Shown: positions 52,925 through 61,619, counted from the stretch's first letter. The stretch: DNA of 64,000 nucleotides from Sphaerisporangium rubeum (GCF_014207705.1 NZ_JACHIU010000001.1:5696501-5760500); one strand, 5' to 3'. Translations and numbers: made by a program. The notes: a model not told the origin generated them from the letters alone.

Positions 52925-53736
52925 TGCGCCATCACTTCCTCGACGATGCCGAGCGAGAGACTCTGCGGGAAAGCCGCAGAGCGTAGAGCATCGAAACGCC
53001 CTACCAATGTCGCTATGGTCGCACGCTCTCCTATCGTGAGACCAGATGGTGCGCTTTCGACGTACACGCTGTGCGGTGACCCACGAAGTTCGGCGATCGT
53101 GAACGACGCCTGAAGCCCTACGGCGCACCATGCGGAATACGGGACGACTTGGATCGTTACTCGTGGATTCTTCACCATCTCCAGTAACCGTCCCATCTGG
53201 TCGCGCATCAGGCCCGCGTCACCCATAGGTCGTCGCAGTACCCCTTCGTCGATGACGCTCCAGACCATGGGCCCGCTGTCCCGTGCCAGCAGAGCTTGTC
53301 GCTGCATGCGGTGACAAACCCTCTGTTCCACTATTTCCGAGGTGATACCCGGCTCGGTCTCGAAGATCCGTCTCGCGTACGGCTCGGTCTGGAAGAGTCC
53401 GGGCACGAGCATGGGATCCCAGATCCGCAGTGCGGACGCCTGAGCCTCCAACTCCATGAAGTCGCGGAAGTGCTCGGGAGCCATCTCCCACCGGGTCTCT
53501 CTCCACAGCTCGTGGAAGACGCCGTCCAGCTTGAAGACCTTGTCGCAGGCGTCGGCGAAGTGGCGGTCCGGCTTGCGTCTGACGGTTTCCAGCATGCCGA
53601 CCGCGCTCGTGGAGACGGTCAGCACGCGGGCCAGTTGCCGCTGGGTCCATCCGGCGGCCAGGCGGTGCCGTCGGACCTCGTAGGCGAATCGCGCCAGGGG
53701 GGATTCCTCGGGGTTGACCTCTATGGGGTTAGGCAT
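52915..53736 (-). CDS. XRE-family regulator with DUF5753 domain (WhiJ/AbaA-like)
   Basis: A 273-residue DNA-binding regulator. N-terminal helix-turn-helix about 15-70 (RRHRLAAGWTQRQLARVL, STSAVGMLETVRRKP). The C-terminal DUF5753 region contains IWDPMLVPGLFQTEPYAR and a ligand-binding-like domain (VTIQVVPYSAWCAVGLQASF). This architecture matches WhiJ-type developmental regulators of Streptomyces. ATG 53736 has GGAG 8 bases upstream. It forms an operon with two DUF397 genes and diverges from a small ORF plus an RsbW-like ATPase. Repeated TCTCAC motifs in the intergenic region are probable operators. Confidence 0.9.
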   Translation of the reverse strand: MPNPIEVNPEESPLARFAYEVRRHRLAAGWTQRQLARVLTVSTSAVGMLETVRRKPDRHFADACDKVFKLDGVFHELWRETRWEMAPEHFRDFMELEAQASALRIWDPMLVPGLFQTEPYARRIFETEPGITSEIVEQRVCHRMQRQALLARDSGPMVWSVIDEGVLRRPMGDAGLMRDQMGRLLEMVKNPRVTIQVVPYSAWCAVGLQASFTIAELRGSPHSVYVESAPSGLTIGERATIATLVGRFDALRSAAFPQSLSLGIVEEVMAQWT

Positions 53737-53751
53737 ATCCGTTTCTCCAGC

Positions 53752-53807
53752 GATCTCACTTGATCTCACGGAGGTGGGGACGGTCTCACGAATGATGTGT
53801 GAGGACC
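53752..53807. promoter_or_regulatory. Helically phased TCTCAC operator array
   Basis: Direct copies GATCTCAC (53752), GATCTCAC (53762) and GGTCTCAC (53782) start at spacings of 10 and 20 bases, placing them on one face of the helix. An inverted partner GTGAGGACC occurs at 53799-53807. The array lies just upstream of the XRE gene in the divergent region, the expected place for autoregulation. Confidence 0.55.
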
Positions 53808-53892
53808 GTGAATGGTTTCCACCGCCAAAAATACCCGATGACCTGCACGCTTGGGGAACGAATTCCGCGGATGAAAGGCCACGGGAGGCCCC

Positions 53893-54159
53893 ATGAAAGC
53901 GCGAGACGCAAAACAGGAGCAATTCATTCATCTTGTCCGATTGGCCTGGGATCTCCACAAGCGCGGATTAAACGGTGCGGTGGACCTGTCACGAGGAAAA
54001 GAACCGGTCCTCCTGCTGTACCGGGTGCCTGTCCCGCTGACGGTGATGGCGTCGTTCCAGGAGGGACGCTGGTTCTTCACCTGGGGACGCGGACGCGACC
54101 AGCGGACACACGCGCTGGCCGAGGACGCGGCGGAACGGGTCTGGGAGGTGGCGCAGTGA
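53893..54159 (+). CDS. Small hypothetical protein of the XRE/ATPase locus
   Basis: An 88-residue cytoplasmic protein. FIHLVRLAWDLHKRGLNGAV begins it, then RVPVPLTVMASFQEGRWFFT and WGRGRDQRTHALAEDAAERV. No recognised domain. GGGAGG precedes the ATG. Its stop overlaps the start of the ATP-binding protein gene (GTGA), so the two are co-translated and likely act together. It shares a promoter region with the XRE regulator. Confidence 0.8.
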   Translation: MKARDAKQEQFIHLVRLAWDLHKRGLNGAVDLSRGKEPVLLLYRVPVPLTVMASFQEGRWFFTWGRGRDQRTHALAEDAAERVWEVAQ

Positions 54160-54554
54160 AGACAGCGGGACTTGCCGGCGCCGTCGAACTCCCCGGTGTC
54201 ACCGCCTCGGTGCCGCTCGCGCGTGCCTACGTGACGGTGGTCCTCCGATCGGCCGGTCGACACGCCGTGGACGACGCCGGGTTGCTGACCGGGGAACTCG
54301 TCGCGAACGCCGTCAGGCACTCCAGCTCGGGGGCCGGCGGAGCGGTTCGGGTAAAGGTGTTCGACGACGGACGGCGGGTGCGGGTGGAGGTGGGTGACGA
54401 CGGGCCGGCAGGGGATCTTCCAGACGTTCCGGCCCACGTGGATCCGCTGAGCGAGAGCGGCAGAGGGCTGTGGCTGGTCCGGACGCTGTCCTCCTCCTGG
54501 GGCTGGGAGAGGGACGGGGCCGGGCTGGTGGTCTGGTTCGAGGTGACGCCGTGA
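54156..54554 (+). CDS. RsbW-like GHKL ATP-binding protein
   Basis: A 132-residue single-domain histidine-kinase-like ATPase. N-box GELVANAVRHS (Glu47, Asn51), G1-box VGDDGPAG and G2-box ESGRGLWLV are present. Such proteins are anti-sigma-factor or regulator kinases in Streptomyces-type genomes. One often accompanies WhiJ/AbaA-type XRE and DUF397 genes, as here. GTG 54156 overlaps the upstream stop and has GGGAGG at good spacing. Confidence 0.9.
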   Translation: MKTAGLAGAVELPGVTASVPLARAYVTVVLRSAGRHAVDDAGLLTGELVANAVRHSSSGAGGAVRVKVFDDGRRVRVEVGDDGPAGDLPDVPAHVDPLSESGRGLWLVRTLSSSWGWERDGAGLVVWFEVTP

Positions 54555-54669
54555 GTGGCAGGGCCGGTACGGTGGGCCGTAGTTGATGGTGCGCGGCGGG
54601 TGTGACGGCCGAGCAGACTGGAGGGGCCGCCGGGGGTGGCGGTGACCGGGGGACGGCAAAGGGGTGCGG

Positions 54670-55734
54670 ATGGGGAACAAGTGGGTGCGGGCCGGAGCGT
54701 CGGCGGTTTCGCTGGTGCTGGCGGTGGCGCTTGTGGTGTTCCTGCCGCAGATCGTGCACGCGCTCACAGGGGCCACGGTGAGCTGGCAGGGGATCGGTGC
54801 GCAGTTCGCGGCGTTGAGCTGGCCGATGGTGCTGCTGATGACCGTCCTGTGGCTGGCCAGCCTTTGGGCCTACACGTACGTGATGACGTCGGCGTTGCCG
54901 GGGCTCGGCCACGTGCAGGCGCTGACGCTGAACGGCGCGGGGAGCGCGGTGAGCAACCTGCTGCCGTTCGGCGGAGCGGCGGGGGTGGCGCTGACGTTCG
55001 CGATGACCAAGGGGTGGGGATTCGCGACGCGGCCGGTGGTCGTGTACACGCTGGTGACCGGCATCTGGAACACCTTGTTCCGGTTCATCCTCCCCGCAGT
55101 CGGCATCGTGGGGCTGCTGCTCGCCGGTCGCATCCCCGACTCGCGGGTCACGACCGCCGCGTGGGGAGGCGCCGTCTCGATCCTCGTCCTCGTCGCCGTC
55201 GTCGCGGCGGCCCTCTACTGGGAACGCGCCGCCGACCTGCTCGGCCGCGCCGCCGACGGCGCACTGCGCGTGCTCCCCCGCAGGTTCCGGCCGTCCGAAC
55301 GCTTCGCCAGGGACGCCATCCACCGCCTCCGCGCCGACACCGCCGACATCGTCCACACCCGCTGGCCCGGCCTGTCCCTCGGCATGATCGCCTTCCTCAC
55401 CCTCCAGTGCCTGATCATGTCCGCCTGCCTGACCGCCACCGGCTCCTCCCCCGGCCCCGCGGAAACCGTGGCCGTCTTCGCGTTGAGCCGCGTCCTGACC
55501 AGCGCCGTGATCACCCCGAGCGGCGCCGGCATCATGGAAGGCGGCGTAGCGGCCCTCCTCATCGCCTTCGGCCAGCCCCCGGCCCCCGCCACCGCCGCCG
55601 CCATCCTCTTCGGCTTCTGGACCTACACCATAGAAATCCCCTGGGGCGGCCTCGCCTTCGGCGCCTGGACCCTCCTCCGCCGCCGCACCCCCACCGCCGA
55701 CTCCTCCACCCCGGAACCCGCGACCCGCGGCTGA
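54670..55734 (+). CDS. LPG-synthase-type transmembrane protein (UPF0104)
   Basis: A 354-residue polytopic membrane protein of the lysylphosphatidylglycerol synthase transmembrane family. SNLLPFGGAAGVALTF and VITPSGAGIMEGGVAALLIA are family motifs (the latter the conserved PGG/PSG-x2-E-G segment). It has the flippase-like membrane part only; there is no C-terminal aminoacyltransferase domain. It may transport lipids or act as a permease. ATG 54670 has AAAGGGG 5 bases upstream; GTG 54664 is the alternative. Ends before a 19-bp palindrome at 55777. Confidence 0.85.
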   Translation: MGNKWVRAGASAVSLVLAVALVVFLPQIVHALTGATVSWQGIGAQFAALSWPMVLLMTVLWLASLWAYTYVMTSALPGLGHVQALTLNGAGSAVSNLLPFGGAAGVALTFAMTKGWGFATRPVVVYTLVTGIWNTLFRFILPAVGIVGLLLAGRIPDSRVTTAAWGGAVSILVLVAVVAAALYWERAADLLGRAADGALRVLPRRFRPSERFARDAIHRLRADTADIVHTRWPGLSLGMIAFLTLQCLIMSACLTATGSSPGPAETVAVFALSRVLTSAVITPSGAGIMEGGVAALLIAFGQPPAPATAAAILFGFWTYTIEIPWGGLAFGAWTLLRRRTPTADSSTPEPATRG

Positions 55735-55776
55735 GGCCCTCATCGTCCAGTCGGCGGGTCCAGTGCGACGCCATTG

Positions 55777-55795
55777 CAGACATCGGAAATGTCTG
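55777..55795. promoter_or_regulatory. 19-bp palindrome before the toxin gene
   Basis: CAGACATCGGAAATGTCTG has perfect 7-bp arms around CGGAA. It lies 43 bases after the UPF0104 stop and 117 bases before the HigB start. It could be the operator of the toxin/antitoxin pair or a weak terminator. Confidence 0.45.
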
Positions 55796-55911
55796 GAGCC
55801 CCAGGTCACGATACCCCTGCGCCGGTTTCACGGCGATGGCAACATGACTCCCTGATGGAATCGGACGTTTACCTCATGGGTTAATACTGGATGTAGGAGG
55901 CAGGTCGATCC

Positions 55912-56238
55912 TTGGAGGTGTTCTACGACGATCCTAGGCTCGGGGACACGTGCCGGAACGATAAAGATCGCCGGCGCCAGTGGGGGTTCGATAACGCGAA
56001 GCGCCTCGCTCAACGGCTCACCGCGCTGTCCGCCGCCGAGACGCTGGACGACCTGCGTTACATGACAGGCCGGTGCCACGAACTGAAACACGACCGGAAC
56101 GGCCACCTCGCGATGGACCTTGCGGGAGGGATGCGATTGGTCTTCCGGCCGTTGGAGTGGGTCGAGCACACCGTCGGCGGACTGGACTGGAAGGCTGTGA
56201 CCGCTGTCGTGATCGTGGCTGTTGAGGACTACCACTGA
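55912..56238 (+). CDS. HigB/RelE-type toxin
   Basis: A 108-residue protein of the HigB/RelE (plasmid maintenance killer) family: FDNAKRLAQRLTALSAAETL, RCHELKHDRNGHLAMDLAGG, RLVFRPLEW. Such toxins cleave mRNA at the ribosome. AGGAGG lies 11 bases before TTG 55912, a little far; GTG 55918 is the alternative start. It precedes an XRE/ImmA-fusion gene by 25 bases, giving the inverted order (toxin first) typical of higBA. GC content is visibly lower than in most neighbours. Confidence 0.8.
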   Translation: MEVFYDDPRLGDTCRNDKDRRRQWGFDNAKRLAQRLTALSAAETLDDLRYMTGRCHELKHDRNGHLAMDLAGGMRLVFRPLEWVEHTVGGLDWKAVTAVVIVAVEDYH

Positions 56239-56263
56239 GGAAGAGGCAGAGGGAGTGAACCGC

Positions 56264-57379
56264 ATGACAACCGGGAACGACGCACCCCGGCTCTACCCGG
56301 CCGGAGACCTCGACCAGGCCATTCCACCCGGCGATACTCTGCGTGAGCTGCTCGACGAGCGGAACATGACGCAACGGGATCTCGCCACTCGGCTGGACAT
56401 GAGCCCTAAGCACGTCAACCAACTCATTCAAGGGCTGGTTCCGTTGTCATCCGATATGGCTCACCGTCTGGAACTGGTGACCGGGACACCTGCCCGGCTC
56501 TGGAACCGGTTGGAGGCCGAGTACCGGACGGCGTTGATCCGCCTACGGCCTGGGCTTCACACCTCCGAATACATGGAGTGGCTGCAGAACCAGCCGGTCA
56601 GGGAGCTCATCAAGCGCGGAGTGCTGCCTGACGGCAAGGTCGACGATCACAGTCGCATCGAGCAACTGCTCGCGTTCTTCGCCGTGGCCAACCTCGAGGC
56701 ATGGAAAGAGCTGTACGGTGCTCCAGCGGTCGCGTTCCGGAAATCGACGACCTTGTCGTCGAAGGCGCATGCGTTGCCGGCGTGGCTGAGGATGGGTGAG
56801 CTTCAGGCTGAGGAAGTCGTGTGTGATGCTTACGACGCCAGAGGACTCAGACGGTCGCTGACGGAGCTGCGAGCACTCACTCTGCGGGATCCCGCAGTCT
56901 TCAAGGACCAGATACAAGAGATCTGTGCCAGGTGCGGTGTCGCGGTGGTCTTCGTCGATGAGATCCAAGGATGCCGGGCGAGCGGTGCCACCCTGCATCG
57001 TGGAGCGAAGAAGATCATCATCCTCAGCTCACGATACAAGACAGACGATCACTTTTGGTTCACGCTCTTCCACGAGATCGGCCACGTCCTCAACCACCAA
57101 GAGGAGAAGGTGCGCATAGACGTCGAGGGCGCGCAGGAGAAGGATGCCAAAGAGCTGGAGGCGGACGCCTTCGCAAGTGAGCTTCTCATCCCTCGCGACT
57201 ACGTGGACGAGCTGCGCACATTGAAGTCCAAGGTGGACGTCGTACGCTTCGCCGACAAGATCGGCATAGCGCCGGGGATTGTAGTGGCACGGCTGCAGCG
57301 CGATCCGCAGTTCCCATCATGGGACTGGAAGGACGGGAACGGGCTCAAACGTAAGATCGAGTTCTCCAAGGGTACGTGA
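56264..57379 (+). CDS. HigA-like XRE antitoxin fused to ImmA/IrrE metallopeptidase
   Basis: A 371-residue fusion. N-terminal HigA-type helix-turn-helix (about 27-65, LDERNMTQRDLATRLDMSPK, HVNQLIQG). C-terminal ImmA/IrrE zinc peptidase with HEIGH at 270-274 and the third-ligand region ELEADAFASELLIP. ImmA-type proteases cut repressors, so this one may cleave its own DNA-binding half or another repressor when induced. ATG 56264 has GGGAG 8 bases upstream. It is co-transcribed with the HigB-like toxin. Base composition is lower in GC and codon use is less biased, suggesting acquisition. Confidence 0.88.
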   Translation: MTTGNDAPRLYPAGDLDQAIPPGDTLRELLDERNMTQRDLATRLDMSPKHVNQLIQGLVPLSSDMAHRLELVTGTPARLWNRLEAEYRTALIRLRPGLHTSEYMEWLQNQPVRELIKRGVLPDGKVDDHSRIEQLLAFFAVANLEAWKELYGAPAVAFRKSTTLSSKAHALPAWLRMGELQAEEVVCDAYDARGLRRSLTELRALTLRDPAVFKDQIQEICARCGVAVVFVDEIQGCRASGATLHRGAKKIIILSSRYKTDDHFWFTLFHEIGHVLNHQEEKVRIDVEGAQEKDAKELEADAFASELLIPRDYVDELRTLKSKVDVVRFADKIGIAPGIVVARLQRDPQFPSWDWKDGNGLKRKIEFSKGT

Positions 57380-57763
57380 CGGTTCACAGTGACCACAGTG
57401 ACTCGGTGCCGCACGCGTGAGCGCGGCAGCCTCGGGGGTGTGGGGGTGTCCCCCACATAGGACAGTCCTTGCGTCGTTCGCGCGAAGCGCCTCTCGCAAG
57501 GGCCGTTTCGTGGGTACGCGCGCCCTCTTCGACGGATCCGCGGGTGGCCACGCGCCACGTCGGGGTGACTGGGAGGAACCTGTTGGGGGGAGTTCGGGGG
57601 GTGTGGGGGGATTCATCGTTATGGTGCTGGGGCCGGGACCTGTAGCCTCAGCAGTCTGAAGGATCGCGTCGAGGCCCTGTTTTCCGGATGGGCAGGAAAG
57701 GATGGTGGGCCTTGACGTATATCTTGTGTGGGTTTGATGGGCCCGCATACCGTGGCGGCTGAG
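57380..57763 (+). promoter_or_regulatory. G-rich region upstream of the SARP-type regulator
   Basis: About 380 bases without a convincing gene. A small hairpin lies at 57440-57456. A G-rich stretch (57562-57610) carries GGGG, GGG and three runs of six G, a strong G-quadruplex candidate on the plus strand. TATATC (57718-57723) near TTGACG may be part of the regulator's promoter. Confidence 0.45.
57440..57456 (+). terminator. Possible terminator of the toxin/antitoxin operon
   Basis: GTGGGGG-TGT-CCCCCAC, a perfect 7-bp stem with a three-base loop, 60 bases past the stop of the XRE-ImmA gene. Confidence 0.4.
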
Positions 57764-60700
57764 ATGGTGACGTTCCGGGTTTTGGGGCCGGTCGAGGCGT
57801 ACGACGGCGATGACGAGGTGGACCTCGGGGGGCTGCGGCAGCGTGCGGTTCTCGCGCGATTACTGGTCGCGCGGGGGCAGGTCGTGCCGGTTGACACGCT
57901 GCTCTTCGACTTGTGGGCCGACGAAGGGGCCAAGGGTGCTCAGTCGGGGCTTCAGGTGTACATTTCGCGGCTGCGGCGGGTGCTGGAGCCGGGGCGGCCG
58001 CGTGGGGGGCCCAACCGGCTGCTGGTGACGGTGGCTTCGGGGTACGCGCTGCGTACGGCTCCTGACCAGGTGGACGCGCTGCGGTTCGAGTCGCTGGTGC
58101 GGTCGGCGGGGAAGTTCCTCGACAACGACGATCCGGACGCGGCGCGGGGTGCGCTGGAGACGGCGCTCGGGTTGTGGAGCGGCACGCCGTACGCGGACTT
58201 CGCCGAGCAGCAGTGGGCCGAGGCGGAGGTCAGCAGGCTGGCGGAGCTGCGGCTGGTGGCGCGGGAGCGGCATTCGGACGCGGGGCTGCGGCTGGGGCTG
58301 CACGCCGAGACGGTGCCTGATCTTGAGGCGCTGACCGGGGAGAACCCTCTGCGCGAGGAGGGCTGGCGGTTGCTGGCGCTCGGGCTGTACCGCTGCGGAC
58401 GGCAGGGGGACGCGCTCGCGGCGCTGCGGCGGGCCCGTACGACGCTGGCCGACGAGCTCGGCATCGACCCGGGGCCGGCGCTGCGCAAGATCGAGTCGGA
58501 CATCCTGTCGCAGGACCCCGGCCTGGAGCTCGTGCCGCATCAAAGGCCACGGGCCGAGGTGCGCGGCACCTGGCCGCCGCGTCCGGAAGAGCCGGACATG
58601 CCGCCTCTGTCGCCGGAGCCGTTCGTCGGCAGGGACGCCGAGCTGGCCCGGCTGACCGGCGCGGCGCCGCACGCGCGGTCGGGCCGGTTCACCGCGGCCG
58701 TGGTGGCCGGTGACCCGGGGGCCGGGAAGACCACGCTGATCCGCAGGCTCGCCGAGACGCTCGGCGGCCAGGGGTGGATCACCACGGCCGGTGGCTGTCC
58801 CGACAGCAGCGCCACGCCGCCGGGCTGGGCCTGGGTCGAGGTGCTGCGGTCGCTGGCGTCGGTGCGCGGCACCGGCGAGTACGGGCCGCTGCTGGCTCCT
58901 TTGCTGGACGACGCGGCCCCGGTGGACGAGGACGATCAGGCGTCCGGCGGTTTCCGGCTGCACCGCGCGGTCGGCGGCTACATCGCCGGCATCGCGAGGG
59001 ACGCTCCTGTGCTGGTGGTGCTCGAGGACCTGCACTGGGCCGACGACCAGACGCTGGCGTTGCTGCGCGCGTTGCCGAGCCTGCTCGCCACGAGCCGTGT
59101 GCTGCTGGTGGTGACCTGCCGGGACGGCGAGCTGAACGACCAGCAGTCCGACGTGCTCGCGGCGCTGGCGCGCCTCGGCCCGGTGCGGGTGGAGCTGGAG
59201 GGCCTGAGCGAGGAGGCCGTCGCCGAACTGGTGCGGGCCACCTGCGTGCGCGAGGTGGACGAGGACGCGGTCGGCACGATCATCGAGCGCACCGGCGGCA
59301 ACCCGTTCTTCGTGCGCGAGACGGTGCGCCTGCTGGACTCCGAGCCCGGCACCGGCAAGGCCACGGCCGCCGAGGTCATGTCGGAGGTCCCCTCCGGTGT
59401 GCGTGACGTGCTGCGCCGCCGCATCACGCGCCTGCCGTCCACGGCGCAGCAGATCCTGCTGCAGGCCGCGGTGATCGGCAGGGACGTCGACATCGACGTG
59501 CTCGTCGGCATCTCCGGTGACGAGGACGCCGTGGTGGACGCGGTCGAGGCGGCGCTGCTCGCGGGCCTCGTCACCGAGCCGGGGCCCGGCCGGCTGCGGT
59601 TCGACCACGACCTGGTGCGCGACACGTTGTACTCCGACGCGTCCCGGCTGCGCCGTTCGCGGCTGCACGCGGCCGTGGCGTACGTGATCGAGGAGCTGTC
59701 CCCGTCGGACGTCGCGGCGCTGGCGCATCACTACGACGCCGCCGGCACCGTCGAGACCGCCGCCAAGGCGGTGCACTACGCGGGGCTCGCCGCCGAGCAG
59801 GCCGAGCGCCGGTTCGCGCACCGCGAGGCCGCGACGCTGTGGGAGCGGGCCATCGCGGCGTTCGACCGCGCGCACCCCGAGGCCGGTGCCCCCAAGGAGC
59901 GGTTGCTGCTGCAACTGCGCCTGATCAAGGCGCTGGCGTTGTGCGGCGACATGACGGCCGCGCGGGCCCGCCGCCGTGAGGCCATGGACGCCGCGCTGCC
60001 GCTCGGCGACCTGGAGCTGACGGCGCGCATCGCCGCCTCGGTCGCGGTGCCGTACAAGGGCATCGCGCGCGACCTGACCCGCACGGCGTGGGAGATCGTG
60101 GACGTCACCGAGCGCGCGCTCATCGAGCTGCCGCCGAGTGAGCAGTCGCTGCGCGCGAGCCTGCTCGCGACGCTGGCCCTGGAGCTTGAGGGCTCGGCCA
60201 CCGGACGCGGGTACGAGGCGTCGCTGGAGGCCGAGGAGCTGGCGAGGCGCAGCGGCGACCCGGCGTTGCTGGCGGTCGCGCTGAGCGGCCGGCTGCGGCA
60301 GTCGTACGTCATCACCGTGGTGGACGAGCGGGAGGCCATCGGCCGTGAGCTGCTGGAGGTCGGCCAGGCGTCCGGTCAGATCGCGGTGCAGGCGCTGGCG
60401 CATCTGGTGCTGATGGAGTGCGCGGCGGCCCGCGGCGACTTCGCCGAGGCGGACGCGCAGATCAACGCGGCCGAGCGGCTCGCCAGGCGGTACGACCTGC
60501 CGGCCCCGTCGGCGGTCGGCGCCTGGTACGCGGGCCAGCGGCTGATGATCGCCGGTGACTTCGCGGGTGCCGAGCGCGCGTACCGCAACGCGGCGCGGCT
60601 CACCGCGCGGGCCGGCATGCTGGAGGGCCGCCAGGACCTGCCGCTGATCACGACGTTCTGCCTGCGCCTGGTCGAGGGCAAGGCGGCCGACATGGTGGAG

Positions 60701-61138
60701 CCCCTGGAGGAGGCGCATCGGCGCGGCGCCAAGTGGACGCTCGACGCGTACGCGGTGGCGCTGGCCTCGGCCGGTCACCTGAAGGACGCGCGCGCGGTCG
60801 CGGCGACCCGCACGGCGGTGCGGCCCGACTTCCTGTACGAGCTGGCGATGATGTGGCGGGCCCTGGCCGGCATGCTGCTCAACGACAGGGACCGCATGCA
60901 GGACGCCTATTCGACGCTCGGCCCGTTCTCCGACCGCATCGCGGGGGCCGGCACGGGTGTGGTGGCGTTGTGGCCGGTGGCGCAGACCCTCGGCGACCTC
61001 GCGGTGTGGCTCGGCCAGCCCGAGGAGGGCCACGCGCACTACGAGAAGGCACTTGCGGTGGCCGAGCGGGTCGGCGTGCCGCGCTGGGTGGCGGCGGCAC
61101 GCAAGTCGCTCAGCAGCTCACCCGGAACTTCTCACTGA
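57764..61138 (+). CDS. SARP/AfsR-like regulator: BTAD, AAA ATPase, TPR
   Basis: A large transcriptional regulator of 1124 residues. Domains: OmpR-type winged helix (about 1-95, FRVLGPVEAYDGDDEVDLGG, QVYISRLRRVLEP), bacterial activation domain (about 100-250), AAA ATPase with Walker A GDPGAGKTT (from residue 316) and Walker B VLVVLEDLHWADD (about 416), and C-terminal TPR repeats (about 660-1110). Relatives (AfsR, large SARPs) activate secondary-metabolite or developmental genes. ATG 57764 is chosen because family similarity begins at MVTFRVLGPVE; ATG 57737 and GTG 57728 are alternatives. No biosynthetic cluster adjoins, so the target is unknown. Its 3' end overlaps the convergent gene by 29 bases. 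Confidence 0.9.
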   Translation: MVTFRVLGPVEAYDGDDEVDLGGLRQRAVLARLLVARGQVVPVDTLLFDLWADEGAKGAQSGLQVYISRLRRVLEPGRPRGGPNRLLVTVASGYALRTAPDQVDALRFESLVRSAGKFLDNDDPDAARGALETALGLWSGTPYADFAEQQWAEAEVSRLAELRLVARERHSDAGLRLGLHAETVPDLEALTGENPLREEGWRLLALGLYRCGRQGDALAALRRARTTLADELGIDPGPALRKIESDILSQDPGLELVPHQRPRAEVRGTWPPRPEEPDMPPLSPEPFVGRDAELARLTGAAPHARSGRFTAAVVAGDPGAGKTTLIRRLAETLGGQGWITTAGGCPDSSATPPGWAWVEVLRSLASVRGTGEYGPLLAPLLDDAAPVDEDDQASGGFRLHRAVGGYIAGIARDAPVLVVLEDLHWADDQTLALLRALPSLLATSRVLLVVTCRDGELNDQQSDVLAALARLGPVRVELEGLSEEAVAELVRATCVREVDEDAVGTIIERTGGNPFFVRETVRLLDSEPGTGKATAAEVMSEVPSGVRDVLRRRITRLPSTAQQILLQAAVIGRDVDIDVLVGISGDEDAVVDAVEAALLAGLVTEPGPGRLRFDHDLVRDTLYSDASRLRRSRLHAAVAYVIEELSPSDVAALAHHYDAAGTVETAAKAVHYAGLAAEQAERRFAHREAATLWERAIAAFDRAHPEAGAPKERLLLQLRLIKALALCGDMTAARARRREAMDAALPLGDLELTARIAASVAVPYKGIARDLTRTAWEIVDVTERALIELPPSEQSLRASLLATLALELEGSATGRGYEASLEAEELARRSGDPALLAVALSGRLRQSYVITVVDEREAIGRELLEVGQASGQIAVQALAHLVLMECAAARGDFAEADAQINAAERLARRYDLPAPSAVGAWYAGQRLMIAGDFAGAERAYRNAARLTARAGMLEGRQDLPLITTFCLRLVEGKAADMVEPLEEAHRRGAKWTLDAYAVALASAGHLKDARAVAATRTAVRPDFLYELAMMWRALAGMLLNDRDRMQDAYSTLGPFSDRIAGAGTGVVALWPVAQTLGDLAVWLGQPEEGHAHYEKALAVAERVGVPRWVAAARKSLSSSPGTSH

Positions 61139-61619
61139 CGACGGCTTTGCCGTTCACCGCGAGCTGCACCCGGTACAGCCCGGGGTTGTCGACGATGCGG
61201 GGCTGCCAGGTGACGGCGCGGTCGCCGCCGGCGAACCCGGCGGTGGCGGAGGCGGTGTACGGCAGCCATTCGCGGCCGGTGGCGCTCCAGCGCTGCAACC
61301 GCCAGCCGTACAGCACGGCGTCCCCGCCGCCTGACTCGACGACGCTCTGCGCGCGGTAGGTGCGGACGCATCCGGTCCCCGGCTCGGCGGCGACGCTGAT
61401 GACACCGGTCGCGGGGACGCGGGTCTCCTCGGCCGGCATGGCCCGCGCCGACAGCACGACGGTGCGCGGCGCGTGCGCGGACACCGGTGGCGCGGCGTCG
61501 CCGCGGGTGGCCTCGACGCCGCTGTACGCGCCGGCGAACGCGAGGCTGGCGATCAGCAGCTTCACCGCCGTGGACGTACCGCTCCAGAGCGCCGGTACCA
61601 GTCCGCCTCGCGCGTCCAT
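61110..61619 (-). CDS. Membrane-anchored extracytoplasmic protein of unknown function
   Basis: A 169-residue protein with one N-terminal membrane segment (TAVKLLIASLAFAGAYSGV) and an exported domain. The domain has VISVAAEPGTGCVRTYRAQS, ESGGGDAVLYGWRLQRWSAT and ends in SEKFRVSC, so Cys in GCVR and the terminal Cys could pair. No family is recognised. ATG 61619 is preceded by GGGGAGG. Its 3' end overlaps the convergent SARP gene by 29 bases. Confidence 0.7.
   Translation of the reverse strand: MDARGGLVPALWSGTSTAVKLLIASLAFAGAYSGVEATRGDAAPPVSAHAPRTVVLSARAMPAEETRVPATGVISVAAEPGTGCVRTYRAQSVVESGGGDAVLYGWRLQRWSATGREWLPYTASATAGFAGGDRAVTWQPRIVDNPGLYRVQLAVNGKAVVSEKFRVSC

Noticed and set aside
57764-61138. 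Pathway-specific activator of a biosynthetic gene cluster
   Set aside because: The regulator is SARP-like, but no polyketide, peptide synthetase, terpene or other biosynthetic genes adjoin it in the window.
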